Program-made: the position numbers and the translations under genes
NCBI GenBank assembly: GCA_028869255.1
Contig: CP110972.1
Span: forward strand, 1,865,001 to 1,929,000
Source of the DNA: Pseudomonas poae
Lineage (GTDB): Bacteria > Pseudomonadota > Gammaproteobacteria > Pseudomonadales > Pseudomonadaceae
Length of the DNA: 64,000 nt
Reading direction: 5' to 3'
Part shown: piece after piece, positions 52,813 to 60,991 of the stretch
How the letters are laid out: each line of letters starts with the position of its first letter
How positions within the stretch are numbered: the stretch's first letter is position 1
The notes under the pieces: model-generated
Told to the model about the DNA's origin: nothing
Seen by the model: the letters and a program-made list of their open reading frames with translations, nothing else
Database searches by the model: none

Positions 52813-53679
52813 TCACGAGTGGGCGGTCAGGTGCGCGATGGCGCTGCGAAAGTCCATGTCGCTGCCGTCGGGGCCGAGCCGGCTGGCCCAGTCGGTGGCG
52901 GCGAGTTTGTCGAGTTGGCCCTGGGTGGCGCGGGTCATGCTGGCGTCGACACCGGCGGCTTCCAGGGTGGCGACTGCATCATCCATTTCCGCGCTGCGGC
53001 GCTTGGCATGGATCAGCGTGCGTGCGGTGAAGGTATTGGCCAGTTGCTCGACAGTCTTGCCGTTCAACGAATCACCCAGGGACGCGACCAGGGTGTCGAG
53101 CACGCCAAATTTTTCACCGGCCTGGAAGGCTTCCAGCAGCAACTGCGGCAGGCCCTTCATCACTACACTCTTGAGCATTTTGATCGCGGACGCGGCGCCG
53201 GCGTCGGCGTCGAGTACGCTCAAGCGCATGCCGCGTGGCGTAAAAGTTTCGGCAAATGCGCTGGCGCCGCTGCCGGCCAGCAGCATCGGCACGCGGTGGT
53301 TATTGCCGGGCACGGTGCCCATCACGGCAGCGTCGCAAAAGCCCACGCCGGCGGCACGCGGCAATTGGTCGATGGCCTGTTTGACGCTGGGTGCGGCGGA
53401 GTTCATGTCGACATAGGTTTGCCCCGCCACCAGCCATGGCAGCGCCTGCTGCGCGATACCCAAGGCGCTGCTGGCGCTGGTCAGGCACACCACAAAGCGC
53501 GCGCCGTGGCAGGCGTTTTTCAGCGAGTCGAAGAGGGTGACGTGCAACTGCTCGGCGCGTTGCCGGACCACCGGGCTCAGGTGGGCGTCGAAGGCGCCGA
53601 TCCGCAAATCGCCGGTGGTGCGCAGGCCCTGGGTGAGGTGGTAGGCGGCTTCGCCAAACCCGATGAAGACGATATCCAT
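52813..53679 (-). CDS. NAD(P)-dependent dehydrogenase, DUF1932 type (beta-hydroxyacid dehydrogenase-like)
   Basis: A 288-residue protein with an N-terminal Rossmann motif (IVFIGFGEAAYHL, residues 3-15), VDMNSAAPSVKQAI (about 89-102) and a helical DUF1932 C-terminal domain containing IKMLKSVVMKGLPQLLLEAF. This resembles 3-hydroxyisobutyrate dehydrogenase-like enzymes found in aromatic and dicarboxylate catabolism. It is the first gene of the operon, with a sigma-54 promoter about 40 bases before its start. It probably oxidises a hydroxyacid so that the aldolase can cleave it. Confidence 0.86.
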   Translation of the reverse strand: MDIVFIGFGEAAYHLTQGLRTTGDLRIGAFDAHLSPVVRQRAEQLHVTLFDSLKNACHGARFVVCLTSASSALGIAQQALPWLVAGQTYVDMNSAAPSVKQAIDQLPRAAGVGFCDAAVMGTVPGNNHRVPMLLAGSGASAFAETFTPRGMRLSVLDADAGAASAIKMLKSVVMKGLPQLLLEAFQAGEKFGVLDTLVASLGDSLNGKTVEQLANTFTARTLIHAKRRSAEMDDAVATLEAAGVDASMTRATQGQLDKLAATDWASRLGPDGSDMDFRSAIAHLTAHS

Positions 53680-53719
53680 CCAGTGTTTCCTTCATTGTCT
53701 TTGTTATTGATGAAGGAAG

Positions 53720-53735
53720 AGCAAGGGCTGTGCCA
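53720..53735 (-). promoter_or_regulatory. Sigma-54 (-24/-12) promoter
   Basis: On the minus strand TGGCACAGCCCTTGCT, a near-perfect match to TGGCAC-N5-TTGCW. It points to the dehydrogenase gene; the -12 end is about 41 bases from its ATG. The divergent gene encodes a sigma-54 activator. Confidence 0.88.
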
Positions 53736-53778
53736 GATAAAATTAGCCTTTTAAAACAATCGGATAGTCTTAATGAGG

Positions 53779-53816
53779 TGAAATGCTGGAGCAGCGATAC
53801 CTTTCAAATCATTTCA
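53779..53816. promoter_or_regulatory. Possible upstream activator site for the PrpR-like regulator
   Basis: TGAAATG (53779-53785) and CATTTCA (53810-53816) form a perfect 7-bp inverted repeat 44-81 bases behind the -24 element. Sigma-54 activators typically bind about 70-150 bases upstream, so this is plausible but slightly close. Confidence 0.4.
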
Positions 53817-53862
53817 GCATGCAATAGTCTGCATTCCCTGCCCGTGCTTTCGAGACCTCGCC

Positions 53863-55773
53863 ATGCAAGGCACCATTGCCGTGATTTCGCCGTCCAGCAC
53901 CCTGACTTCGGTGATGCACGGCATCCTTGAGCAACGCGGGTTAGCCCTGGTGGTGATTGAAGCCGCGCAGCACGACGCCGTGCTCAAAGCGCGGCAGCTG
54001 ATCGACACTGGCGTCAGTGTAATCATCAGCCGGGGCCGCACCGCCAGCGTGTTGCGTGAGCACTTGCGCGTGCCGATCGTCGAGGTCAAACACACGTTTT
54101 TTGACTGCATCAATGCGTATCGCAAGGCGCAGCAGGACTCGGGCAAGGTGGCGTTCCTCGCCACCTCCGAGGGCTACGCAACCATCCTCGAGAAAGCCCG
54201 GCCTTTTATGCCGCACGTGTCGATCTGCCTGATCGACCCGCTGGGCAGCCACCAGGCCACCGAAGCGCAGTTGGATCGCTTGCAGGCCGAGGGCATTGAA
54301 GTGGCGATTGGCGGCCTGTCGTCGCGTGAGGCGGTGATGGCGCGGGGCATGCGCTACATCATGTCCGAGGCCGACCCGGATGCCGCGTTCGATGCCATCG
54401 ACGAGGCCCTGCACTTGCTGCAGGTGGAGGAAGAGCGGCGGCTCAAGCGCGTAGAGCTGCAAAGCCGCTACGAGATGATCCAGTCGATCCTCAACTGCGT
54501 GTCCGAAGGCATCTTCAGTGTCGACAGCCAGCGCTGTATCACCAATATGAACAGCGTGGCCACCGCCTACCTGGGCGGCCTGGTGTGCGGCGACAGCATC
54601 GACGGCCTGCTGGCCCAGGACTATTTCAGCCAAGTGCTCGGCAGCGGCCGCCCGGTGCGCGGTGCGCTGATCAGCCTGGGGCGTTTGTCCCTGACCTTGA
54701 GCATCGCCCCCATCACCCTGGACAGCCAGGTCATCGGTGCCGTCGCCACCCTGCAAAACCAGACCGAAATCACCGCGATTGAACGCAAGATGCGCCGCCA
54801 GTTAGCACGCCAGCACTTGGCGGAAAACACCTTCGACCACATCATCGGCAGCAGCCCCGCGCTGGCCAAGGCCAAGCGCCTGGCCCTGACCTATGCAGCG
54901 GTGGACAGCACCGTGATGATCGAAGGTGAAACCGGCACCGGCAAGGAGCTGTTCGCCCAGAGCATCCATAACGCATCGCGCCGCAAGCACGGTCCATTCG
55001 TGGCGATCAACTGCGCGGCCTTCGCCCCTGGCGTGCTGGAGAGCGAGTTGTTCGGCTACGTGAAAGGCGCCTTCACCGGAGCGCTTAACGAGGGCAAGGC
55101 CGGGGTGTTCGAACTGGCGCACACCGGCACTATCTTCCTCGATGAAATCAACGAAACTTCTACCGATATTCAGGTAAAACTGCTGCGCACGCTGCAGGAG
55201 CGCAAGGTGGTGCGCATCGGCGATGACAAGGTCACGCCCGTCGATATCCGCATCATCACCGCCAGCAACAAAAGCCTGGAACAAAGGGTGGCCCAGGGGC
55301 TGTTTCGCGAGGATTTCTACTACCGTATCTGCGTGCTCAAACTGCACTTGCCGGCCCTGCGCGAACGCCGCACCGACATCCCCGAGCTGGTGCGCCACCT
55401 ATTGCGCAGCCTGGCCATGCCTACGCCCGAGCCGGATGAAGTGCTTCTGCTACGGCTGAGCAGCTATGCCTGGCCAGGCAATATCCGGCAGTTGGGCAAT
55501 ATCGTCGAGCGCCTGGCGGTGATGAGCCAGGGCCGGCCGTTTGCCCAGCCGTGGTTGGAGGATGTGCTGGAGGATCTTTCAAGCAGCGTGCCGGTTGAAG
55601 AGGGCGCGCCGATCAAGAGCGAACTGGCGTTGCTGCACGAAGTGCTCACCCGTGTGCGCGGCAACCGCGAAGAGGCCGCCAGGCACTTACAGATCAGCAC
55701 CACCACCTTGTGGCGGCGCATGAAAAAGTACCTGGACGAAGACCCTGGGTGTTTTGACACTACACGTTACTGA
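53863..55773 (+). CDS. Sigma-54-dependent regulator with PrpR-type sensor domain
   Basis: A 636-residue activator: an N-terminal PrpR_N sensor domain (about 1-180; GVSVIISRGRTASVLREHLR near 53-72), a PAS-like domain (about 200-300), an AAA+ domain with Walker A GETGTGKE (355-362) and GAFTGA (402-407) that contacts sigma-54, and a C-terminal Fis-type helix-turn-helix (NREEAARHLQISTTTLWRRM). Domain order matches PrpR. It is divergent from the dehydrogenase/aldolase/CitMHS operon and should activate it when the pathway substrate is present. Confidence 0.93.
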   Translation: MQGTIAVISPSSTLTSVMHGILEQRGLALVVIEAAQHDAVLKARQLIDTGVSVIISRGRTASVLREHLRVPIVEVKHTFFDCINAYRKAQQDSGKVAFLATSEGYATILEKARPFMPHVSICLIDPLGSHQATEAQLDRLQAEGIEVAIGGLSSREAVMARGMRYIMSEADPDAAFDAIDEALHLLQVEEERRLKRVELQSRYEMIQSILNCVSEGIFSVDSQRCITNMNSVATAYLGGLVCGDSIDGLLAQDYFSQVLGSGRPVRGALISLGRLSLTLSIAPITLDSQVIGAVATLQNQTEITAIERKMRRQLARQHLAENTFDHIIGSSPALAKAKRLALTYAAVDSTVMIEGETGTGKELFAQSIHNASRRKHGPFVAINCAAFAPGVLESELFGYVKGAFTGALNEGKAGVFELAHTGTIFLDEINETSTDIQVKLLRTLQERKVVRIGDDKVTPVDIRIITASNKSLEQRVAQGLFREDFYYRICVLKLHLPALRERRTDIPELVRHLLRSLAMPTPEPDEVLLLRLSSYAWPGNIRQLGNIVERLAVMSQGRPFAQPWLEDVLEDLSSSVPVEEGAPIKSELALLHEVLTRVRGNREEAARHLQISTTTLWRRMKKYLDEDPGCFDTTRY

Positions 55774-56267
55774 CGGGCGAAAGCTGTGCGCAATCGCTCA
55801 ATGACGTGCTGTCGAGCCTCTCCCTGGATGTCCGGTGGTGTCAGGCTCTCTCCAAACTCACGCCATACAAACAGGGTTAACTCGGCGCCATCGGTCAACG
55901 TGTGCGCCGAGGTCTGTGCGCCAAAACCCTGCAGCAGCCGGTATCGGTCATCGCGCCAGAATGCTGCCTCCACCCAGTCGTACACGGGGATGAAATGAAA
56001 GTGCAGCGGGAATCTCGGCATGTGTCCATAGCGGCTGATGTACAGCCATTTCGGCTCGAGCTGCGCCTCCATCACCCGCTGGGTCTTCGCCAGCAACCCA
56101 CCCAGCTCGGCCAGCGCTGCTTGCGGCATATCCGCCAGGGAATGGATCGGCGCCTTCGCCCCCAGCATCAGATAACCGGGCAATGCTGACGTCAGGTGAT
56201 GGTTGAGCCGCCAGTGTTCGGTTTCGTGAAGCATGTAAGCAGGGTCTATTTGCATAGGCGTGTCCAT
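55767..56267 (-). CDS. HIT-family protein
   Basis: A 166-residue histidine-triad fold protein. The triad region reads FPLHFHFIPVYDW: the second and third His are present, including the nucleophile, but the first is Pro. The usual N-terminal substrate-binding block (GYLMLGAKAPIHSLADMP) is clear. The start is placed at MDTPMQID; a GTG 11 codons upstream is possible. Related proteins hydrolyse AMP conjugates or diadenosine phosphates. The end overlaps the regulator gene by 7 bases. Confidence 0.85.
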   Translation of the reverse strand: MDTPMQIDPAYMLHETEHWRLNHHLTSALPGYLMLGAKAPIHSLADMPQAALAELGGLLAKTQRVMEAQLEPKWLYISRYGHMPRFPLHFHFIPVYDWVEAAFWRDDRYRLLQGFGAQTSAHTLTDGAELTLFVWREFGESLTPPDIQGEARQHVIERLRTAFARQ

Positions 56268-56380
56268 GAGAGCCGTGCGGGCAGAATACCTGTATTCCAC
56301 AAAAGCGCTTGATCTGTGTCTATCGCCGGTAGCTCCAGGTGGTTAGCCTCAAGGCCCATCAACCCTTTGCCGAGCCGACC

Positions 56381-56710
56381 ATGGATCTGATAGCTGTCCC
56401 CTTTTGCACCACCGACTGGTCCACCGTCGCCCCCGTGGTTCACCCCGGCATTACCGGAAACGCCCTGTGGCGCACCTGCCATTTCGGCACCACCCGCGTG
56501 CGCATGGTCGAATACACGCCGGGCTACCTGGCTGATCACTGGTGCTGGCGTGGGCATGTGTTGCTGTGCCTCGAAGGCGAGCTGCACACCGAGCTCGAGG
56601 ATGGCCGCCAGTTCATCCTGGAGGCCGGGATGAGTTACCAGGTGGGCAATGACATGGAAGGGCATCGGTCATCGACGCGGGTGGGTGCAAAACTGTTTAT
56701 TGTGGATTGA
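56381..56710 (+). CDS. DHCW-motif cupin-fold protein
   Basis: A 109-residue single cupin domain. The metal-type motif ADHWCWRGHVLLCLEGELHTEL (residues 52 onward) is characteristic of the DHCW-motif cupin family found in pseudomonads. The function of the family is not known. Start at MDLIAVPF; the frame runs 14 codons further upstream with no ribosome site. Confidence 0.85.
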   Translation: MDLIAVPFCTTDWSTVAPVVHPGITGNALWRTCHFGTTRVRMVEYTPGYLADHWCWRGHVLLCLEGELHTELEDGRQFILEAGMSYQVGNDMEGHRSSTRVGAKLFIVD

Positions 56711-56843
56711 GCGATTGCTTGCGATACGCCCCCACCCCATTCATTGGCAGGAGGTAAGGGCCGCACAACCAGGCTGCCGGGTCTGTTTTCAGATAGAAAA
56801 CAAGAGAAAGTGCAGATTGCAGGGCTCTAAAGTATGAGGCTGT

Positions 56844-57414
56844 TGTGGCGAGCGGGCTTGCCCGCGTTGGGCTGCGCAGCAGCCCCAAAACCTGACGCTG
56901 AGTTCTTTCAGAAAAATCTCGGTGGCTTTAGTGGGGCTGCTACGCAGCCCAACGCGGGCAAGCCCGCTCGCCACGTTGGGAGCTTCAGGCCCATCCTTCG
57001 CGGACTCTTCCAGCAACGTGGCAAACGCCGGGCTGTCGTTGTGCTCACAGCAAATGGGCTGTTGTGGCGAGCGGGCTTGCCCGCGTTGGGTTGCGCAGCA
57101 GCCCCAAAACCTGACGCTGAGTTCTTTCAGAAAAATCTCGGTGGCTTTAGTGGGGCTGCTACGCAGCCCAACGCGGGCAAGCCCGCTCGCCACGTTGGGA
57201 GCTTCAGGCCCATCCTTCGCGGACTCTTCCAGCAACGTGGCAAACGCCGGGCTGTCGTTGTGCTCACAGCAAATGGGCTGTTGTGGCGAGCGGGCTTGCC
57301 CGCGTTGGGTTGCGCAGCAGCCCCAAAACCTGGCGCTGAGTTCTTTCAGAAAAATCTCGGTGGCTTTAGTGGGGCTGCTACGCAGCCCAACGCGGGGAAG
57401 CCCGCTCGCCACAT
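56844..57414. repeat. Tandem array of 219-bp units, each a REP pair plus a gene-like spacer
   Basis: Units start at 56844, 57063 and 57282, exactly 219 bases apart. Each has a 132-base REP pair (GTGGCGAG type) and, in the first two, an 87-base spacer. Copies differ by only a few bases. As 219 is a multiple of three, frames run through on both strands and produce spurious repetitive reading frames. The spacer's minus frame reads like the end of a protein (EHNDSPAFATLLEESAKDGP). Confidence 0.92.
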
Positions 57415-57435
57415 AGGCAGTTCAGTGGTAGCAGG

Positions 57436-57903
57436 TCAGTGCATCTTGCTGTGGTCCATGCCATCCAGGCCACGGGCTGCGGCTTTCACTTCAACTTTTT
57501 GCTTCTCGCCCTTGGCGTTTTCCACCGTGAGGGTCAGCGGTACTTGGTCGCCTTCCTTGATCTGGCCGGTCAGGCCCATCAGCATCACGTGATAACCGTC
57601 CGGGTCGAGCTTGACCGCTTTGCCTGCGGGCAATGCCACCGAGTCCACGGGGCCCATGCGCATCACATCGTCTTTCATGCTCATTTCATGGATCTGCACA
57701 TCTTTAGCGACCGGCGAGGCCACGCTCAGCAGCTTGCTGTCGCTGTCGGCGGTCACGGTCATGAACGCGCCGCTGGACGGCTGGCCCGGCACGGAGGCAC
57801 GCACCCATGCATCGGTGACCAGCACCTGGGCACTGGCGTGCGCGGCGAGGCCCAACAGGGAGAGGCCGATCAGGGTGTGCTTGAGGTGTTGAACGGCAGT
57901 CAT
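57436..57903 (-). CDS. Periplasmic copper chaperone PCuAC
   Basis: A 155-residue exported protein (signal peptide ending AHASAQ, about residue 25). It carries the copper-binding H-x-M-x10-M-x21-H-x-M pattern, here HEMSM, followed by VMRMG and YHVMLMG. It delivers copper(I) to cytochrome oxidase, often together with a SCO protein. It overlaps the SCO gene by one base (TAATG), so the two are co-translated. Confidence 0.93.
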   Translation of the reverse strand: MTAVQHLKHTLIGLSLLGLAAHASAQVLVTDAWVRASVPGQPSSGAFMTVTADSDSKLLSVASPVAKDVQIHEMSMKDDVMRMGPVDSVALPAGKAVKLDPDGYHVMLMGLTGQIKEGDQVPLTLTVENAKGEKQKVEVKAAARGLDGMDHSKMH

Positions 57904-58508
57904 TAGCAGACCTCCATGACGGTGAGCAGGTCTTCTGCGCACTCTTTAGCGGTAAGGGATGCCTGTAGGCCCAGGCGCAGGTTGCCGCGTGTGTCGAACA
58001 CGAAGCTGGTGGCCGTGTGCGACAGGGTGTAAGTGTCGCCGGCGGGGATCTTTTCATAAAAGATCCCGAATTCCTTGGCGGCCACGGCGATTTCTTCCGG
58101 GGTGCCGTACAGTGCTTCGAAGCTGGGGTCGAAGGCTTTGACATACTTGTCGAGAATCTCCGGCGTGTCACGCTCCGGGTCCAGGGTGATAAAGATCACC
58201 TGCATGATTTCGCCGTCACGGCCCATCAGTTTCTTGGCCTGGGCGGCGCGGGCGAGGGTAGTCGGGCACACGGCCGGGCACTGGGTGAAGCCGAAGAACA
58301 CCACCGGCATCAGGCCACGGTATGAACTCAAGGTGACGGTGTCACCCTCGGTGTTCTTGAGCTTGAAGGTGCGGCCCATGATCTTGTCACTCAAGTCTTT
58401 ACCGTACTTGAAGTTCAGTTTTGGGCTGTTGTCACAACCGGCCAGCAGGCCCAGACCCAGCAGGCTCATGCCGGTCAGAACCTTGCGGCGGGTGAATAAC
58501 GTACTCAT
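57903..58508 (-). CDS. SCO1/SenC-family copper metallochaperone, lipoprotein
   Basis: A 201-residue membrane-tethered thioredoxin-fold protein: lipobox LAGC (Cys25), then the Sco motif FTQCPAVCPTT with two copper-ligand cysteines (about 77 and 81) and the third ligand His in TLSHTATSFVFD (about 163-166). It helps assemble the CuA centre of cytochrome oxidase. Start at MSTLFTRRKV; the codon before is TTG. First gene of the SCO-PCuAC pair; the DUF2946 gene is divergent from it. Confidence 0.94.
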   Translation of the reverse strand: MSTLFTRRKVLTGMSLLGLGLLAGCDNSPKLNFKYGKDLSDKIMGRTFKLKNTEGDTVTLSSYRGLMPVVFFGFTQCPAVCPTTLARAAQAKKLMGRDGEIMQVIFITLDPERDTPEILDKYVKAFDPSFEALYGTPEEIAVAAKEFGIFYEKIPAGDTYTLSHTATSFVFDTRGNLRLGLQASLTAKECAEDLLTVMEVC

Positions 58509-58701
58509 CAACTGTGCATCCTGTGAAACGCCTGCATTGCTTTGAATCTACATATCAGGCTTTGAAAAGCAGGCATTGAAAAGAAGAAACGAGGAGGGCG
58601 CCCAGTCTACCAACCCTGGCCAGTGCGCGTAATCTGCGACGTTCTGCCACAGGTGGCGCGACGCTTCATTCTTCTGCCGCTCTGGTGGTAGAGTCGCCGC
58701 C

Positions 58702-59085
58702 ATGAAATTGAGCCACCCCGACCGTTCGCTGATCGCCTGGGCCCTGTACTTCTGCGTGCTGATGAACCTGTTCGTCTGCGGTTTGGGGCATGGGCAGATG
58801 ACGGGCCAGCAGCTCAATGGCATCGGCGGCGAGTTCTGTTCGGTGGACGGCAGCCAGGCGCCACTTTCCGACAAAGGGTTGGGCAGCCCAGCTTCCAGCA
58901 ACATCTCGAACTACTTTGCCTGCCCGGTGTGCAATGCCCTCAGCGTTGCGCTGGTGTTCCTGATCGGCCTTGCCTGGCTGTTGGGCCTTGGGCAACCCCC
59001 GCGTCCGGCCCACGAGCGGCGCAACAAGGCGCCGCCGCGTTATTCCTGGCCGTCGGCCAACCCCCGCGCTTCCCCCGCTTTCTGA
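58702..59085 (+). CDS. DUF2946 family protein
   Basis: A 127-residue protein with an N-terminal membrane segment (about 10-30), a Cys-x-x-Cys pair (CPVC, near residue 75) and a second membrane segment (about 80-98). DUF2946 proteins often accompany copper genes, as here, where the SCO and PCuAC genes are divergent from it. A role in copper handling is inferred from this context only. Confidence 0.82.
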   Translation: MKLSHPDRSLIAWALYFCVLMNLFVCGLGHGQMTGQQLNGIGGEFCSVDGSQAPLSDKGLGSPASSNISNYFACPVCNALSVALVFLIGLAWLLGLGQPPRPAHERRNKAPPRYSWPSANPRASPAF

Positions 59086-59147
59086 CGTGTGCCTTGGGCC
59101 TCCTGTGACCAGGGGGCGTTCTATCGTCACGACTGTGAGAGCGTTTT

Positions 59148-59690
59148 ATGAATCACCTGTTGCCTGCAGGCGCCAGCCGCCTGGCCAGGGCATCCCGTCG
59201 CCTGCGCGCCGAGCCCCCGCCGCCTGAGTACCCGAGCAATTGCCGCTGCTTCGTGCACCTGGATGCGCGCCTGTTGCCGTATTGGCACACCTTGTTCGAT
59301 ATCTGCCCGGCGCTGCTCAAGCTCGACCCGCCCGAGGGCCTCAACCTGTTTCGCAGCTTCATGACCTGGGCCTACCGCAACCAGCCGGCGCAGGATTGGA
59401 CCTACCACCTGAACGTGTGCCGCTGGCTGCTGGGCTCGGCGTATCGCCTGCAGATCGACCAGGAACCCATCGAAAGCCTGATGGCCGCAGCAGCGGCGCG
59501 TTGGATCGGCACGGACCAGAGCCAGGCGCCGGGTGTAGTGCTGGCCTGGCGAGGTTCGACGGTGTTCGATTGGAAGGGCACCCCGATAGCGGCCGCCGAA
59601 CATCAGGTATTGCCCGTGCCTGAATGGGATTTCGCCTGGAGCGCGTTGAGCGTTCGGGGAGAGTTCAGCGGCTGGCTGCCGGTGCCTTAG
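59148..59690 (+). CDS. Conserved hypothetical protein
   Basis: A 180-residue protein, Trp- and Pro-rich, with no signal peptide (MNHLLPAGASRLARASRRLR start is basic). It has the coding bias of the host. It lies 62 bases after the DUF2946 gene and is ended by a hairpin with a T-run at 59699-59735. No family is recognised. Confidence 0.7.
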   Translation: MNHLLPAGASRLARASRRLRAEPPPPEYPSNCRCFVHLDARLLPYWHTLFDICPALLKLDPPEGLNLFRSFMTWAYRNQPAQDWTYHLNVCRWLLGSAYRLQIDQEPIESLMAAAAARWIGTDQSQAPGVVLAWRGSTVFDWKGTPIAAAEHQVLPVPEWDFAWSALSVRGEFSGWLPVP

Positions 59691-59698
59691 CACCTGTG

Positions 59699-59735
59699 AA
59701 GCCCTAGCTGCCGGTACGCGGGGCTTTGTTTTTTT
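59699..59735 (+). terminator. Rho-independent terminator
   Basis: AAGCCC pairs with GGGCTT around a 16-base loop and is followed by TGTTTTTTT. It lies 9 bases after the hypothetical gene's stop, and it overlaps the last codons of the opposite-strand gene at 59704. Confidence 0.6.
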
Positions 59736-59979
59736 CAGTCTTGGGGCTGGGGCGCTTGGCCGGGGGTTTGTCTTTCGGCGCTGGTTCGGCTTTTTTGTTG
59801 CTGTCCGCTGGGCTGCTGGGATAGGTGCCGGGCGGCAACGCGGAGCCGGCTGCGCCGCTGTCGCTCAGCGAACTCGGTGGCGGCGCGGTGTCATCGCCGA
59901 AGGCGGCGAAGGCAGGCGTGGCCAACAAGGCTGACAGGCCGACGATAAGCAACATCCTTTGGGAAATTCTGGTCTTCAT
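59704..59979 (-). CDS. Small exported Pro/Lys/Ser-rich protein
   Basis: A 91-residue protein with a signal peptide (cleavage after FAA, about residue 25). The mature part is low in complexity: Ser/Pro/Gly, then KKAEPAPKDKPPAKRPSPK. It resembles small periplasmic basic proteins. Start at the ATG at 59979. No family named; confidence rests on the signal peptide and on its position within the stress cluster. Confidence 0.6.
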   Translation of the reverse strand: MKTRISQRMLLIVGLSALLATPAFAAFGDDTAPPPSSLSDSGAAGSALPPGTYPSSPADSNKKAEPAPKDKPPAKRPSPKTEKNKAPRTGS

Positions 59980-60011
59980 GACGCAATCCCCTTGCAGTGA
60001 ACAAAGCTGAA

Positions 60012-60028
60012 GCCCGGAAAATCCGGGC
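60012..60028 (-). terminator. Hairpin after the KGG gene
   Basis: GCCCGGA and TCCGGGC pair around a 3-base loop 15 bases after the KGG-protein stop on the minus strand. The following sequence (TTCAGCTTTG) is only weakly T-rich, so it is a probable rather than certain terminator. Confidence 0.5.
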
Positions 60029-60043
60029 CCCAGTGTGCTTCAA

Positions 60044-60217
60044 TCAAGACTTCTTGCCGCCGCCGGAGCTGTGCGCCCCGCCTTTTTTACCGGCTTCAGA
60101 TGCCTTTTCGCGGTCGTTGGCAAAGTTGCCGCCGGAGCCTTGACCGCCGCTTTTTTTCGGCATGTCAGGCTTGGCTTTTCCGCCTGCGCCTGTGGTGGTT
60201 TTTCCGCTGGTAGCCAT
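60044..60217 (-). CDS. KGG-repeat stress protein (con-10 type)
   Basis: A 57-residue Gly/Lys/Ser-rich protein. The segment GGNFANDREKASEAGKKGG is the KGG (con-10/YciG) stress motif. Such small disordered proteins accumulate under general stress and in stationary phase. Start at MATSGKTTTG; the two upstream ATG codons are in frame but atypical. Confidence 0.82.
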   Translation of the reverse strand: MATSGKTTTGAGGKAKPDMPKKSGGQGSGGNFANDREKASEAGKKGGAHSSGGGKKS

Positions 60218-60325
60218 TTTCAAATCCCTCATCAATGAGTGAGTGAATCAATGGTGTCGCCTAATTGGGAATGCACAATCGAAAGCAAAGTTTGAAAAAC
60301 TTCGTGGTCATGCGACGAATGGGCG

Positions 60326-60802
60326 TTACGCCGCCAGCGGCTTGCCTCCCATGGCTTTTTTGTGGGCCGCTTTCATGGCTTCCATTTCTGCGCCAAGTTC
60401 TTCCAGCACGGCCTTGCCTAACAGCTTCCTGGCCTGTGGAAACATCTCGGTTTCCTCTTCTTCGATATGGTGCTCCAGCAGCTCCTTGACCACTTTGACC
60501 CGCCCGGAAAACTCAGTAGTGGACGGCTCGGTCTGCTTCAGATCGGGCAGTACTAGGGAGTCGACGGTGCGGTGCTCTTCCTTGGCTTCGTGGTACATGA
60601 TGTCTTGCTCTTTGCCGCCGGCTTTACGGAAGGCCGGGTAAAGAATCTCTTCTTCAAGCTGGGTGTGCAGGCTGATTTCCATTTCGAGTTTGGCCAGCAG
60701 TTCGGTGCGTTTTTTCACGCCGCGTTCGGTGGACTCGCTCAGTTGGGTCAACAGCGCTTTGACGCGTTCATGGTCAGCTTTGAGAAGGTCGATGGCATTC
60801 AT
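60326..60802 (-). CDS. Hemerythrin-like (HHE) domain protein
   Basis: A 158-residue four-helix protein of the HHE/hemerythrin type. It begins MNAIDLLKADHERVKALL and has HTQLEEEILYPAF (about 46-58), HEAKEEH (about 71-77) and LLEHHIEEEETEMFPQAR (about 108-125), supplying the His and Glu ligands of a di-iron site. In pseudomonads these genes belong to general stress clusters, in keeping with its neighbours. Confidence 0.92.
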   Translation of the reverse strand: MNAIDLLKADHERVKALLTQLSESTERGVKKRTELLAKLEMEISLHTQLEEEILYPAFRKAGGKEQDIMYHEAKEEHRTVDSLVLPDLKQTEPSTTEFSGRVKVVKELLEHHIEEEETEMFPQARKLLGKAVLEELGAEMEAMKAAHKKAMGGKPLAA

Positions 60803-60991
60803 GGTGAAACCTCACGGATAGCAAGCGGGCGCGTCGAAGTGCACGCCTCGTCCGGTAGGTGTTGCATCAGTTGTACCAACTTGAATTATTTTATAAATAG
60901 CTTAAAAATCAATGGATTGGCTCGCAGCCTCGGTGGCGCTCGTCGTGCAGCTTGCATGGTCGGGCAATCTGCAGGTTGCATTACACCGACG

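Noticed and set aside
56844..57414. CRISPR-like array
   Set aside because: The repeated unit is 132 bases of paired REP, the spacers are identical to one another, and no cas genes are near.
56834..57592. Long repetitive frames on both strands through 56.8-57.6 kb, which could look like a repeat protein
   Set aside because: They arise because the 219-bp REP unit is a multiple of three. The translated repeats are REP sequence and have no ribosome site or protein character.
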